Assembly (NCBI RefSeq): GCF_003963535.1
Contig: NZ_CP034539.1
Location: 4,526,001-4,590,000 of the forward strand
DNA length: 64,000 nucleotides
Source of the DNA: Streptomyces cyaneochromogenes
GTDB lineage: Bacteria > Actinomycetota > Actinomycetes > Streptomycetales > Streptomycetaceae
Direction: 5' to 3'
Below, piece after piece: positions 33,721-42,867 of this stretch. The stretch's first letter is position 1. Each line of letters opens with the position of its first letter. The translations under genes were made by a program, and so were the position numbers. Under the pieces are notes generated by a model. The model worked only from the letters and a program-made list of their open reading frames with translations. It did not search any database and was not told the origin of the DNA.

Positions 33721-34116
33721 ATGACCATGAGTGACAGAGAGCTGATCGAGAAGATCCGCGACCGGCCGGGAATGGACAGCCTGGACGGCACCTACTACCC
33801 GACGGCCATGTTCCTCACGGGGATCGACTTCGGCAGGTCAGGTGGACTGCTGCGCGGCTTCACCGAGTGGCTGGTCGTCCGCAGGGGCGAGTGCAGCAGC
33901 TTCTACTGGCACAAGCTCGTCCTCCTCGACCTGTTCCCCGACATCGACCTCAAGGGCTGGAAGAACGAGGACCATCTGACCCCGGAGCAGCACCAACAGG
34001 CCGTGGACCACCTGTTCTCACTCGTCCTCGAATTCCTGGACGTACGGGACAAGCCACGAGAACTGGGGCTGATGTACAAACGGTACGAAGCGATGTACGC
34101 GCACATCTGGGGATAG
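33721..34116 (+). CDS. Hypothetical protein, second gene of the small operon
   Basis: A 131-residue soluble protein. Its middle is rich in aromatic residues (ECSSFYWHKLVLLDLFPDID) and it ends YEAMYAHIWG. The fold cannot be named. The start is the ATG at 33721 (MTMSDREL) or 33727 (MSDREL). It directly follows the small acidic protein and may be its partner. A hairpin follows the stop. Confidence 0.75.
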   Translation: MTMSDRELIEKIRDRPGMDSLDGTYYPTAMFLTGIDFGRSGGLLRGFTEWLVVRRGECSSFYWHKLVLLDLFPDIDLKGWKNEDHLTPEQHQQAVDHLFSLVLEFLDVRDKPRELGLMYKRYEAMYAHIWG

Positions 34117-34132
34117 ACAGCCAGACGGAAAG

Positions 34133-34167
34133 GGCCGCCCCACCGGAATCTCACCGGCGGGGCGGCC
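34133..34167. terminator. Bidirectional stem-loop terminator
   Basis: GGCCGCCCCACCGG pairs with CCGGCGGGGCGGCC with a single mismatch and a short loop, followed by TCTTC. It lies between two convergent genes and can serve both. Confidence 0.75.
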
Positions 34168-34183
34168 TCTTCGTCCCTGCGGT

Positions 34184-37100
34184 TCAGTCGAACCAGCGAT
34201 CCCGAGCCAGTTCCCCGGTCCGCGACGGATCCTCCAACAACGCCGCCACCTCGAACCGCCGCGGCCACTGCCCCGCCGCCCACGCCAGCCCGGCCGCGAC
34301 GCCCTCCAGGGTCGCCGCATGCAGCACCCCGTCGTCCGTCAGCCGCCAGTCGATCTCGACCCCGTCCACGACGAGCTCCTCATGCTCGACGTACGACGCC
34401 GGCGTCCGCGCCCCCAGCAGCACCCGCACCGACTCCGGCACCTCGTGCTCGGTCCCCTCGGAGTCCACCGACCCCGTCACCGACTCGCTCAGCCGCCGTA
34501 CCTGGAACAGCTCGGCCAGCTCGGCGGCCCGGGACGGGCGGACCGGCAGCAGCGGGACCCCGCCGGTGAAGGGCAGCAGATCCGGCGAGTCGACGACCAC
34601 CGCGTCCGCCGCGTCCACGACCTCAAGGTGACCGTCGACCACGGCGCGCAGCTCGTCCGGCAGGGTCACCTGCTCGGGGTCGAGGTCGGCCAGGGCGCCG
34701 TACAGGGCGTGCAGTTGGGCGGCGGACACCTCCCGGTCCGGGTCGGCCAGGCGGTCCAGGAGTTCGGCCGCGCCGCCCGGCTCGTCCAGCAGCGCGGCGA
34801 CCGACGTCCGTACGCCCAGCGCCCGCAGCACCTGTTCGTCGTCGAAGCCGGTCGCGTCGGCCTCGTCGTACAGGCCGCGCAGCAGGGGGTCGCCGCCGGA
34901 GGCGAGGAGGCCCGCCGGGCGGCGGCCGTCCAGGACCGGGTTGCCCCGCAGCCACCAGGCCGTGTACGGCCGTACGACCTCGTGCGTGCCGTCGGGCAGC
35001 AGGATCCGCACCTGCTGGGTGAGCGCGTCCCGCAGCGGCGGCCGGGCGAGCAGGGCGAGGGCCTGGGGCCACTTGTCCTCGTCGACCAGGTCCAGGTCGC
35101 GTACGGCGATCAGCTCGGTGGCGACCGGCGGGACCGGCGTGTCCGGGAAGCGGTCGAGGATGTCCTCGCTCCAGACGTCCACGGCATCCAGCAGACCCGC
35201 GTCGTCGGGCTCGGCGAAGTCCCCCTCGCGGGGCTCCAGTTCGTCCGGGTCCAGGACGACGTCCGCCGCCCGGACCAGGGCGAAGTTGGCGAGGACCCCG
35301 CAGGCGGCGAGCGGCGCCTCGCCCCATTTGTCGGCCAACTCGGCGTCGATCGCGGCCAGTTCACCCTCACGCATGACCTGGTGGAAGGGGCTACCGGGGA
35401 AGACCAGCTCACCGGCCGGCGCCAGCTCCCCCTCCTCGTCGGGCAGGGCGAGCGCGCCCAGCCACGGCTCGTCACCCGGCTCCAGGCCCGCCTCCCGGAC
35501 GAGCGCGAGCACGGTGTCGGCCAGCTCCTCGGCGTCGGGGGTGTCCTCCTCCCAGCTCACACCGCCGTCTTCGTCGAGGGAGGCGGCGACGGCGGCCCGC
35601 ACCTGCGGTGTGGTGAGGACCGCGCGGGGGGTCGCGGGCAGGGCGCCCAGCTTCTCCAGCAACGGGTGTGCGGCGTCCGGGTGGGCGACCTTGAGGCCGA
35701 GGCGGGCCAGGATCTCGGGGTCGACGGGCGCGCCGTCGGACGTGGGGAGGAGGACCTGCCGGGGCCCGATCGTCGTACGTCCGTCGGCCAGCGGCACCGG
35801 CAGCCCGGACAGGCGGTCCGGGTCGACCCCCGCGAGGCTGTCGTAGAGCCGCCGCCACCAGCCCGGTTCCTTCTCCAGCCCGGCGAGACGGTCGATCGCG
35901 TCGGTGAGCGGGACGCGGGCGACCCCCAGCGTCCGCAGCTCCACACGCCGTTCGAGCCCGGCGGGCAGGAGGGTGGGCAGAACCTCGGCCAGCACGCTCA
36001 CCGTGTCGGCGCCGGCGCCCTCGACGATCTCGGCGTCGCGGGGGCGGAGGGACTCGGGCAGCTCGGAGTCGGGCTCGTGCGGCTCGGCGGAGGGCGGGAG
36101 AGACGACGGGTGGGCGGGCGAGAGAGACACCGGGTGGGCCGGCGGGAGGAACTCAGTGCGGGGCAGTCGTTCCAGGATCGCCTGGCGCAGCGTGCCGTCC
36201 AGCTCGCCCTTGCCGAGCGGGCCGGGCACGAGGCCGATGATGCCGTCGCTCACCGGGCGCCAGTCGGCGAGCAGTTCGGCGTACGAGTCCGCCGCGCGCT
36301 GCACGAGGAAGTCGGTCAGCGGGCCGGGGGCGGCGTGGCGGCGGGTGGTGTCGAGGGGGAAGGACGCGATGAGGAGGGCGGGGACGCCGAGGGGTTCGTC
36401 GCTGGGCGTGGGCGCGTGGACGACGGGGGCGGTGCGGGGCCTGGCGGGGGTGCTGTCGGCGGCGTTGACGGGGACGGCCCAGGTCAGCGACCAGTGCGGG
36501 CGCAGCCGCTCCTCGAGCGGGCGGTCGGCGAGGAGGTCGGGCGTGAGCGGGCCGTGGGCCGCGGACGTACGCCAGTGGGTGACTCCGTCACGGGAGTCCT
36601 CCACGACCGTGAAGGGGCCGTCGACCCGGCGGCGCAGCGTGCGCGGCTCGCCGTCGCCGACCTCGACCACGACCTCTTCGAGGCCGGGCAGGGCAAGGAG
36701 CAGCGCGTCGTCGACCCCGTGCAGCAGCCGCTCGGCGAGGTCGGCGGCCGCGGTGTCGCGCAGGGGGAGGATGACGGCGGTGTCGTACGGGTCCGGGGCC
36801 GTGCCCTCGGCGGCGAACGGCAACCGCAGCAGCGGGACGTGCCCGTCACGGCGCCGGATCTCGTCCCCCAGCCCCGGGCTGTGCCGCGCGGTGCTGCCGG
36901 CCAGCTCCCGGGCTTCGGCCAGGGCCCACCGGACACCGCCGTGCCGCCCGACGACGGCGGGCTCGTCGGTGACGGCGAGGACGGCGGCGAACCCGACGCC
37001 GAAGCGGCCGATGGAGGCGGTGTCCCGTTTCGCCGAGGCTCGCAGGGTGGAGAGCGACTCGACGCCGGCGGCGTCCAGCGGGGCGCCGGTGTTGGCGGCG

Positions 37101-37354
37101 ACGAGCACCCCGTCGCGCAGGGTGAGCCGGAGCCTTCCCGGCACCCCCGCCCTGGCGGCGGCGTCGGCGGCGTTCTGAGCGAGCTCGACGACGAGTCGGT
37201 CCCGGTACCCGCCGAGGACGAGATCCTCCTCGGCGTTGGCGTCCTCCCGGAAACGGGCGGGACTGGTGGCCCAGGCGTCGAGTACACCGCGGCGCAGCCG
37301 GGCCGTCCCGAAGGGGTCGGCACCCTCGGCTGCGGGACGCACGAACTTGCTCAC
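34184..37354 (-). CDS. Large Sacsin-type GHKL ATPase protein
   Basis: A protein of about 1056 residues. The N-terminus has the Hsp90/histidine-kinase-like ATPase fold of sacsin: YRDRLVVELAQNAADAAARA (N-box), GVLVAANTGAPLD (G1) and GRFGVGFAAVLAVTDEPAV (lid). The remaining 800 residues are rich in Leu, Ala, Asp and Glu, with no recognised domain. I prefer the GTG at 37354 (MSKFVRPA), placed after GAGGAGAG, to the ATG at 37369. Bacterial sacsin-like ATPases are presumed chaperones or defence-related; the role here is unknown. Confidence 0.85.
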   Translation of the reverse strand: MSKFVRPAAEGADPFGTARLRRGVLDAWATSPARFREDANAEEDLVLGGYRDRLVVELAQNAADAAARAGVPGRLRLTLRDGVLVAANTGAPLDAAGVESLSTLRASAKRDTASIGRFGVGFAAVLAVTDEPAVVGRHGGVRWALAEARELAGSTARHSPGLGDEIRRRDGHVPLLRLPFAAEGTAPDPYDTAVILPLRDTAAADLAERLLHGVDDALLLALPGLEEVVVEVGDGEPRTLRRRVDGPFTVVEDSRDGVTHWRTSAAHGPLTPDLLADRPLEERLRPHWSLTWAVPVNAADSTPARPRTAPVVHAPTPSDEPLGVPALLIASFPLDTTRRHAAPGPLTDFLVQRAADSYAELLADWRPVSDGIIGLVPGPLGKGELDGTLRQAILERLPRTEFLPPAHPVSLSPAHPSSLPPSAEPHEPDSELPESLRPRDAEIVEGAGADTVSVLAEVLPTLLPAGLERRVELRTLGVARVPLTDAIDRLAGLEKEPGWWRRLYDSLAGVDPDRLSGLPVPLADGRTTIGPRQVLLPTSDGAPVDPEILARLGLKVAHPDAAHPLLEKLGALPATPRAVLTTPQVRAAVAASLDEDGGVSWEEDTPDAEELADTVLALVREAGLEPGDEPWLGALALPDEEGELAPAGELVFPGSPFHQVMREGELAAIDAELADKWGEAPLAACGVLANFALVRAADVVLDPDELEPREGDFAEPDDAGLLDAVDVWSEDILDRFPDTPVPPVATELIAVRDLDLVDEDKWPQALALLARPPLRDALTQQVRILLPDGTHEVVRPYTAWWLRGNPVLDGRRPAGLLASGGDPLLRGLYDEADATGFDDEQVLRALGVRTSVAALLDEPGGAAELLDRLADPDREVSAAQLHALYGALADLDPEQVTLPDELRAVVDGHLEVVDAADAVVVDSPDLLPFTGGVPLLPVRPSRAAELAELFQVRRLSESVTGSVDSEGTEHEVPESVRVLLGARTPASYVEHEELVVDGVEIDWRLTDDGVLHAATLEGVAAGLAWAAGQWPRRFEVAALLEDPSRTGELARDRWFD

Positions 37355-37416
37355 GATCACTCTCCTCATCGGCTGAGGAGAAGGTATCGCGCGGGAGAGA
37401 ACCCGTGCCGCCTACG

Positions 37417-37830
37417 TCACTCGGCGTCCAGCTGGTGGTCGGCCCAGACGTAGCTCTCGGGGAGCAGGTCGGTGACGAGGACGGTTCGGACCCGGTCCTC
37501 CGCGCCGACGATGACCTTGAGGGCGGGGAAGTAGTCGAGAAGGACCTGACGGCACCGGCCGCACGGGGGGACGACGCCCCGGTCGCGGTCGCCCACGGCG
37601 ACGATCGTGTCCAGCTCGTAGATGCCCTGGGCGGCCGCCGCGCCGATGAGGACCAGCTCGGCGCAGGGGCCTCCGGTGAAGTGATAGGCGTTCACCGCCG
37701 TGACGATCCGGCCGTCCTGCGCACGGCCCGCTGCCGCCATGGTGTGGTTGTCGCCCCGGCATCGGGTGCGGGCGACGTGCGCCGCGGCCTGGATGAGTTC
37801 GTCGTCGACGTGCGGGGTCTGCACGGTCAC
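37417..37830 (-). CDS. Blasticidin-S-deaminase-like cytidine deaminase
   Basis: A 137-residue zinc deaminase. Metal ligands C56, C90, C93 and catalytic E58 lie in FTGGPCAELVLIG and PPCGRCRQVLLDY. The stretch from HFTGGPCAEL to the end (LLPESYVWADHQ) follows the fungal blasticidin S deaminase more closely than a standard Cdd, and spacing between the zinc motifs is the same. It should deaminate cytidine-type rings. The start is uncertain by two codons: GTG at 37830 or 37824. Confidence 0.87.
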   Translation of the reverse strand: MTVQTPHVDDELIQAAAHVARTRCRGDNHTMAAAGRAQDGRIVTAVNAYHFTGGPCAELVLIGAAAAQGIYELDTIVAVGDRDRGVVPPCGRCRQVLLDYFPALKVIVGAEDRVRTVLVTDLLPESYVWADHQLDAE

Positions 37831-37933
37831 CTTTTCTCGTCGGTTCTTCTCGTCGGCCGGAGCTGCCCGGCGCCGCACCCGCGCGGGGAGCACCCTGCCG
37901 GGCAAGGCAGAGGCGAAGGGGAGGGCGGGGACC

Positions 37934-38860
37934 CTACGAGTGCCCCAGCTCCGCCGACTCCTCGTCCCCCGTGACCGACACCGACCCGGAATCCGCCGCC
38001 GGACGCAGCGGGAACGGGTCCACCCGGGTCTCGTCGATCACCGGCGGGGCCGGACGCGGGGGCTTGGGCATGACCGCGGCCTCGGAGTGGCCTCCGCAGC
38101 CGTAGGTGAGGGAGACAACCCGGCCGTCCGCCGGGGCGAACTCGTTCGCGCAGACACCGAAGGCCTGGCCCAGGGAGCCGCCGATCGGGGCGAGGAAGCC
38201 ACAGGTGACGCAGGAGGCGGGGGCCGCCTGGGCCATGGGGGTCTTCGCGCCGTACGCCTCTTCCCAGCGGTCCGCGGCGATGTGGAGGCCGTAGCGGGAC
38301 AGGACGCGGGCGCGCCGCATGCCCAGTTCCTCCGCCACCGCGGCGATCGAGCCGCGGGAGGGGCCGAAGGGCAGGTTCGCCGGGACCCCGGCCGTCACCT
38401 CCGCGTCCTCCGCCTCCACCAGCTCCGCCATCTCGTGCGAGACGGGCGCGTTCGGCGCCGGCTCGTCCTCGCCGGAGTAGCCGGGCTCCAGGCGCAGGTC
38501 CTCGGCGTCCGTGGGGAGCAGGTCGCCCGGGCCCATGTCGCCGGGGCGCAGGCGCTCGCTCCACGGCACCCACTCGGGGGCGAGGAGGGCGTCCGGGCCG
38601 GGGAGGAGGACCACCTCGTCCAGCGTCACCACCTTCGCGCGGGAGGCTCGGGCCACCGTCACCGCCCAGCGCCAGCCGCGGTACCCGAGCTCCTTGCACT
38701 CGAAGAAATGCGTGGCCACTCGGTCGCCCTCGGAGACCAGACCCGCGTGCTCGCCCACGACGCCGGGCGCGGCGGCCTCCTCGGCGGCACTGCGGGCGAG
38801 GTCGACGGCCTCGGCGCACAGACGGTCGGGGGTGCGGCTTCGCGTTGTCGCTGCGCTCAC
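37934..38860 (-). CDS. DUF3027 protein
   Basis: A 307-residue protein of the actinobacterial DUF3027 family. It has the middle segment CKELGYRGWRWAVTVARA, then WVPWSERLRPGDMGPGDLLP, and a C-terminal part with the cysteine pair SCVTCGFLAP and a later VCANE that may bind zinc. The GTG at 38860 is about nine bases after GGAGAGAAG. The gene commonly sits near cold-shock and nucleic-acid genes in Streptomyces, but its role is unknown. Confidence 0.87.
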   Translation of the reverse strand: MSAATTRSRTPDRLCAEAVDLARSAAEEAAAPGVVGEHAGLVSEGDRVATHFFECKELGYRGWRWAVTVARASRAKVVTLDEVVLLPGPDALLAPEWVPWSERLRPGDMGPGDLLPTDAEDLRLEPGYSGEDEPAPNAPVSHEMAELVEAEDAEVTAGVPANLPFGPSRGSIAAVAEELGMRRARVLSRYGLHIAADRWEEAYGAKTPMAQAAPASCVTCGFLAPIGGSLGQAFGVCANEFAPADGRVVSLTYGCGGHSEAAVMPKPPRPAPPVIDETRVDPFPLRPAADSGSVSVTGDEESAELGHS

Positions 38861-39206
38861 AGGTATCGCTTCTCTCCTACGCCGTCTCTCGGGTGCGGTG
38901 CCTTGAGGCGGTGGGAACGGACGGAGCGGACCTGTGGGCCGCGTCGACGTCCGCATCCGAATCGCGCTCGGGCGCACCTACGTCATCCATTGTGCGGGAT
39001 GGCTGAGATACGCACGCTACCTGTTCGCGAGCGCTGGGCCTACACCGACGGCCCTTTCACCGTGCGCGGCGGCCCGCCGGACGCCATGGAACCCGTGCCG
39101 TCGGCCCGAGAGTTGCCCGGCACCGACCTGAGACCTTGCCCATGGCTTTCCCCCCATACGCGCCGTAACCGCACTACCCGCCCCCATCTCGGGGCACTAT
39201 TGCGTC
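38861..39206. other. 346-base gap between divergent genes
   Basis: This stretch separates DUF3027 and the MFS gene. It holds short open frames on the plus strand, one at 38934-39131 and one beginning ATGGCTGAGATACG at 38999, but neither has a ribosome site or a recognisable product. Both promoters must lie here. I see no repeat or RNA gene. Confidence 0.5.
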
Positions 39207-40634
39207 GTGGCAACCGCAAGGCAGCCGCAAGGAGCCACCGGTGTCGGTGGTTCCAAGGGCGGCCGGGGTCGAGGCGGCGGAACGGGCCGGATGGGCGGCC
39301 CCCTCCGCGCGCTCGGCCGTGCCCTGCACTTCCCGCTGACCGGCCCCGCCCGCGGCATCCGCAAGGCCACGCACGCGCAGGGCGCCGGCGAGTCCGGCCT
39401 CGGCAAGCTGATCGAGCTGCACGGTGTGAACGGCGCCGGGGACATGATGATCACCGTCGCGCTCGCCTCCACCGTCTTCTTCTCCGTCCCGACCGACGAG
39501 GCCCGTGGGCGTGTCGCGCTCTACCTCGGCATCACCATGGCGCCGTTCACGCTCCTCGCGCCCGTGATCGGCCCCCTCCTCGACCGCCTCCCGCACGGCC
39601 GCCGCGCCGCGATGGCCGGCGCGATGCTCGCCCGGGCACTGCTCGCCCTGGTCCTGTCCAGCGCCGTCGTCAGCGGCGATCTCCAGCTGTATCCGGCCGC
39701 GCTCGGGGTGCTGGTGGCCTCGAAGGCGTACGGGGTCGTCAGAAGCGCCGTCGTGCCCCGGCTGCTGCCACCCCGCTTCTCCCTGGTGAAGGCCAATTCA
39801 CGGGTCACCCTCGGCGGGCTCCTGGCCACCGGGATCGCGGCGCCGATCGGTGCGGGGCTGCAGGCGATCGGGCCGCGCTGGCCGCTCTACGGCGCCTTCG
39901 TGATCTTCATCGCCGGTACGTTCCTGTCCTTCTCCCTGCCGCACAAGGTCGACTCGGCCAAGGGCGAGGACACCGCGCTGCTGGCCGCCGACGAGCAGCA
40001 TCTGCACGGGCCGCACCGCAAGCCCGTCAAGCGCCCCGGCCTGCGCACGGTCGGTATCGCCGTCACCCACGCCCTGGGCGCGAACGCCGCGCTGCGCTGC
40101 CTGTCAGGCTTCCTGATCTTCTTCCTCGCGTTCCTGCTGCGCGAGCACCCGATGGCCGGCCAGAGCGCCGCCGTGTCCCTGGGCATAGTGGCCGTCGCGG
40201 CCGGCGCCGGCAACGCGCTCGGTACGGCCGTGGGGGCGTGGCTCAGATCCCGGGCACCGGAGATCATCATCGTGACCGTCGTGGGCTTCGTGCTGGCCGT
40301 GGCGATCACGGCCGCGCTCTTCTTCGGCTCGATCCTGGTGGCCTTCCTGGCGGCGGTCGCCGGGTTCGCGCAGGCGCTGGCCAAGCTGTCGCTGGACGCG
40401 CTGATCCAGCGGGACGTGCCGGAGCTGGTCCGTACGTCGGCGTTCGCGCGCTCCGAGACGCTGCTGCAGATGTCCTGGGTGCTCGGCGGCGCGATCGGCA
40501 TCGTGCTGCCGCTGAACGGCTCGCTGGGCCTGGCGGTCGGCGCGGCGATCGTCGCCATCGGCTGGCTGACCACCGCGAAGGGCCTGATCGGCTCGGCCCG
40601 GCACGGCGGCCACACTCGGCCACGGGTGGCCTGA
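39207..40634 (+). CDS. MFS transporter
   Basis: A 475-residue permease with about twelve helices after a Gly/Arg-rich N-terminal tail. The cytoplasmic loop GPLLDRLPHGRR after helix 3 is the MFS signature; LKANSRV-like LVKANSRVTLGGLLATG resembles DHA3-type exporters. The GTG at 39207 has no ribosome site; CACTAT six bases upstream may be a leaderless -10 box. Substrate unknown. Confidence 0.88.
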   Translation: MATARQPQGATGVGGSKGGRGRGGGTGRMGGPLRALGRALHFPLTGPARGIRKATHAQGAGESGLGKLIELHGVNGAGDMMITVALASTVFFSVPTDEARGRVALYLGITMAPFTLLAPVIGPLLDRLPHGRRAAMAGAMLARALLALVLSSAVVSGDLQLYPAALGVLVASKAYGVVRSAVVPRLLPPRFSLVKANSRVTLGGLLATGIAAPIGAGLQAIGPRWPLYGAFVIFIAGTFLSFSLPHKVDSAKGEDTALLAADEQHLHGPHRKPVKRPGLRTVGIAVTHALGANAALRCLSGFLIFFLAFLLREHPMAGQSAAVSLGIVAVAAGAGNALGTAVGAWLRSRAPEIIIVTVVGFVLAVAITAALFFGSILVAFLAAVAGFAQALAKLSLDALIQRDVPELVRTSAFARSETLLQMSWVLGGAIGIVLPLNGSLGLAVGAAIVAIGWLTTAKGLIGSARHGGHTRPRVA

Positions 40635-40761
40635 GACGCCGCGACACGGCCGTGGCGTACGCACCTTCGCCTCCCGTGACGTACGCCCCGACACCTCCGT
40701 GACGCACGGCACGCCGCCCCCACGTAGAGAGAGCGCCATACGAGCCCGATAGCCTTCGCCC

Positions 40762-41232
40762 ATGACCATGCAATCCGTTGTGCGACGCCGCCGCGCGCTC
40801 GCCGCCGCCGGCGCCGTTTCCGCCGGACTGCTCGTCCTGTCGGCCTGCGACAAGCCGACGCCGATCGCCACGATCACCGTCGGCACGTCCTCCGTCCACT
40901 CGGAGGCGACCTGCGGTGGCGAGGGCGACGCCCTGAAGACCGCGGACCTGGCGGGGTGCCTGAAGGACAAGGGCATCGAGTCCATCAAGGTCGACCCCGA
41001 CGACACCGTGCGCTTCGGCGTCGACCCGGAGATCGCGGACAACGGCTGGACCATCCTCATGAACGGCCAGCCGCTCACCGACTCCAGCAAGAAGACGTAC
41101 CGCACCGTCCCGGGCAGCGTGTTCTTCAACGCCCAGTACGGCGCCAGCGGCGACTCGACGCTGGTCTCCATCAAGGAGGGCGAGAAGGACGTGACGGGTC
41201 TGTGGTCCTTCAAGCTGGAGAAGGACAGCTGA
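40762..41232 (+). CDS. DUF2771 lipoprotein
   Basis: A 156-residue lipoprotein. The signal ends in the canonical lipobox LSAC, with lipid-carrying C29. The mature part matches DUF2771 and has one likely disulfide (ATCGGEG, LAGCLKDK). The ATG at 40762 is six bases after TAGCCT, so it is probably leaderless. It directly precedes mqnB, 20 bases away, and may be cotranscribed, though no role in menaquinone synthesis is known. Confidence 0.9.
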   Translation: MTMQSVVRRRRALAAAGAVSAGLLVLSACDKPTPIATITVGTSSVHSEATCGGEGDALKTADLAGCLKDKGIESIKVDPDDTVRFGVDPEIADNGWTILMNGQPLTDSSKKTYRTVPGSVFFNAQYGASGDSTLVSIKEGEKDVTGLWSFKLEKDS

Positions 41233-41252
41233 TCGCTGCCGCCGCGCTGCGC

Positions 41253-41969
41253 GTGCTCGTGGCCACCGCGGTCCCTGCGGAGAGGGACGCGGTGGCCGAG
41301 GCGTTCGCGGCGGCCGCGGACGAGGGGCGGGTGCTCCTTGGGCCGGTCGGTCCGGTGCCCGATGCGGCCGGGCGGCCGGTCGTCGACCTCCTCGCCGCCG
41401 GCGTAGGCCCTGCCCGGGCCGCCGCCACCACCGCGTCCGCCCTCTCCGCCGCCGCCCTCGACGGCGCCCCCTACGGCCTGGTCGTCTCGGCCGGCATCGC
41501 CGGCGGCTTCGCCCCCCACGCTCCCGTGGGCTCCCTCGTCGTCGCCGACGAGATCACCGCCGCCGATCTGGGCGCGGAGACCCCCGACGGCTTCCTGCCG
41601 GTCACCGAGCTGGGCTTCGGCGCCGTCACCCACCGTCCGCCGGAAGCACTCGTACGAGAGGTCGCGACCGCCACCGGCGCGCGCCCCGGCGCGGTCCTCA
41701 CCGTCTCCACGGTGACCGGCACCGCCGTCCGCGCCGCACGGCTGCGTGAGCGCCACCCCACGGCTCTGGCCGAGGCGATGGAGGGCTTCGGCGTCGCCGA
41801 GGCCGCCGCGGTCCACCGCACGCCGGTGCTGGAGCTGCGCGCGATCTCCAACCCCGTCGGCCCCCGCGACCGCGCCGCCTGGCGCATCGGCGACGCGCTG
41901 GCCGCCCTGACGGAGGGCTTCGGGAAGCTCACGCCCGTACTGGAGAGTTGGAACCCACATGACCGGTGA
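41253..41969 (+). CDS. mqnB: Futalosine hydrolase
   Basis: A 238-residue nucleosidase-family enzyme that removes the base from futalosine to give dehypoxanthine futalosine in the alternative menaquinone pathway. VLVATAVPAERDAVAEAF is the family N-terminus; VVSAGIAGGFAPHAPVGSLV and EAMEGFGVAEAAAVHRTPVL hold the purine-binding and catalytic region. The start is uncertain; GTG at 41253 is the best match to the family. It overlaps mqnD by eleven bases. Confidence 0.9.
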   Translation: MLVATAVPAERDAVAEAFAAAADEGRVLLGPVGPVPDAAGRPVVDLLAAGVGPARAAATTASALSAAALDGAPYGLVVSAGIAGGFAPHAPVGSLVVADEITAADLGAETPDGFLPVTELGFGAVTHRPPEALVREVATATGARPGAVLTVSTVTGTAVRAARLRERHPTALAEAMEGFGVAEAAAVHRTPVLELRAISNPVGPRDRAAWRIGDALAALTEGFGKLTPVLESWNPHDR

Positions 41970-42807
41970 GCCGCTGCAGATCGCCTACTCCCCCTGCCCG
42001 AACGACACCTTCGTCTTCGACGCCCTCGCCCACGGCCGCGTCCCGGGCGCGCCCGCCCTCGACGTCACGTTCGCCGACATCGACATCACCAACGGCATGG
42101 CCGAGCGCGGTGAGTTCGACGTGCTGAAGGTGTCGTACGCCGTGCTGCCGTACGTCCTCGACGAGTACGTCCTGCTGCCCTGCGGAGGCGCGCTCGGCCG
42201 GGGCTGCGGGCCGCTGGTGCTGACGCGGGAGGCGGGGGTGGACCTCACCGGCCGTACCGTCGCGGTGCCGAGCGAGAGGTCGACGGCGTATCTGCTGTTC
42301 CGCCTCTGGGCCGCGGACACGCTTCCCGGCGGCGTCGGCGAGATCGTGGTCATGCCGTTCCACGAGATCATGCCCGCCGTGCGGGACGGGAAGGTCGACG
42401 CGGGCCTCGTCATCCACGAGGCGCGGTTCACGTACCAGAACTACGGGCTGCACAAGCTCGCCGACATGGGCGAGCACTGGGAGGACACCACCGGGCTGCC
42501 GATCCCGCTGGGCGCGATCATCGCGAAGAGGTCGCTGGGCGCGGCGGCGCTGACGCGGCTCGCCGACGCGATCCGCACGTCCGTGCGCGCCGCCTGGGAC
42601 GATCCCGAGGCCTCCCGCCCGTACGTCATGGAGCACGCACAGGAGATGGACCCGGCCGTCGCCGACCAGCACATCGGCCTGTACGTCAACGAGTTCACGG
42701 CCGGGCTCGGCGAGGACGGCTACGCGGCGGTGCGCGGTCTGCTCACACGTGCGGCGGCCGAGGGGCTGGTGCCGCCCCTCGGCCCGGATGTGCTGGATTT
42801 CCCTTAG
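41959..42807 (+). CDS. mqnD: 1,4-Dihydroxy-6-naphthoate synthase
   Basis: A 282-residue enzyme that converts cyclic dehypoxanthine futalosine to 1,4-dihydroxy-6-naphthoate, the step after MqnC. The MqnD signature SPCPNDTFVFDALAHG and later VIHEARFTYQNYGL are present. The ATG lies inside the end of mqnB, so translation is likely coupled. The rest of the pathway (mqnA, mqnC) is not in this window. Confidence 0.95.
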   Translation: MTGEPLQIAYSPCPNDTFVFDALAHGRVPGAPALDVTFADIDITNGMAERGEFDVLKVSYAVLPYVLDEYVLLPCGGALGRGCGPLVLTREAGVDLTGRTVAVPSERSTAYLLFRLWAADTLPGGVGEIVVMPFHEIMPAVRDGKVDAGLVIHEARFTYQNYGLHKLADMGEHWEDTTGLPIPLGAIIAKRSLGAAALTRLADAIRTSVRAAWDDPEASRPYVMEHAQEMDPAVADQHIGLYVNEFTAGLGEDGYAAVRGLLTRAAAEGLVPPLGPDVLDFP

Positions 42808-42867
42808 GACCGTTTAAGTCCGCAAAGGGGCTGTACGTCGAGAAATGCCCGCATGTCGAGAAAGGGT

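Noticed and set aside
34319..37453. A 1044-residue open frame on the plus strand
   Set aside because: It is antisense to the Sacsin-type ATPase gene, has Arg/Gly/Val-rich shadow composition and no motif. High GC content opens such frames by chance.
38934..39131. A 65-residue frame in the DUF3027-MFS gap
   Set aside because: No ribosome site and no protein-like pattern; the gap must hold two promoters.
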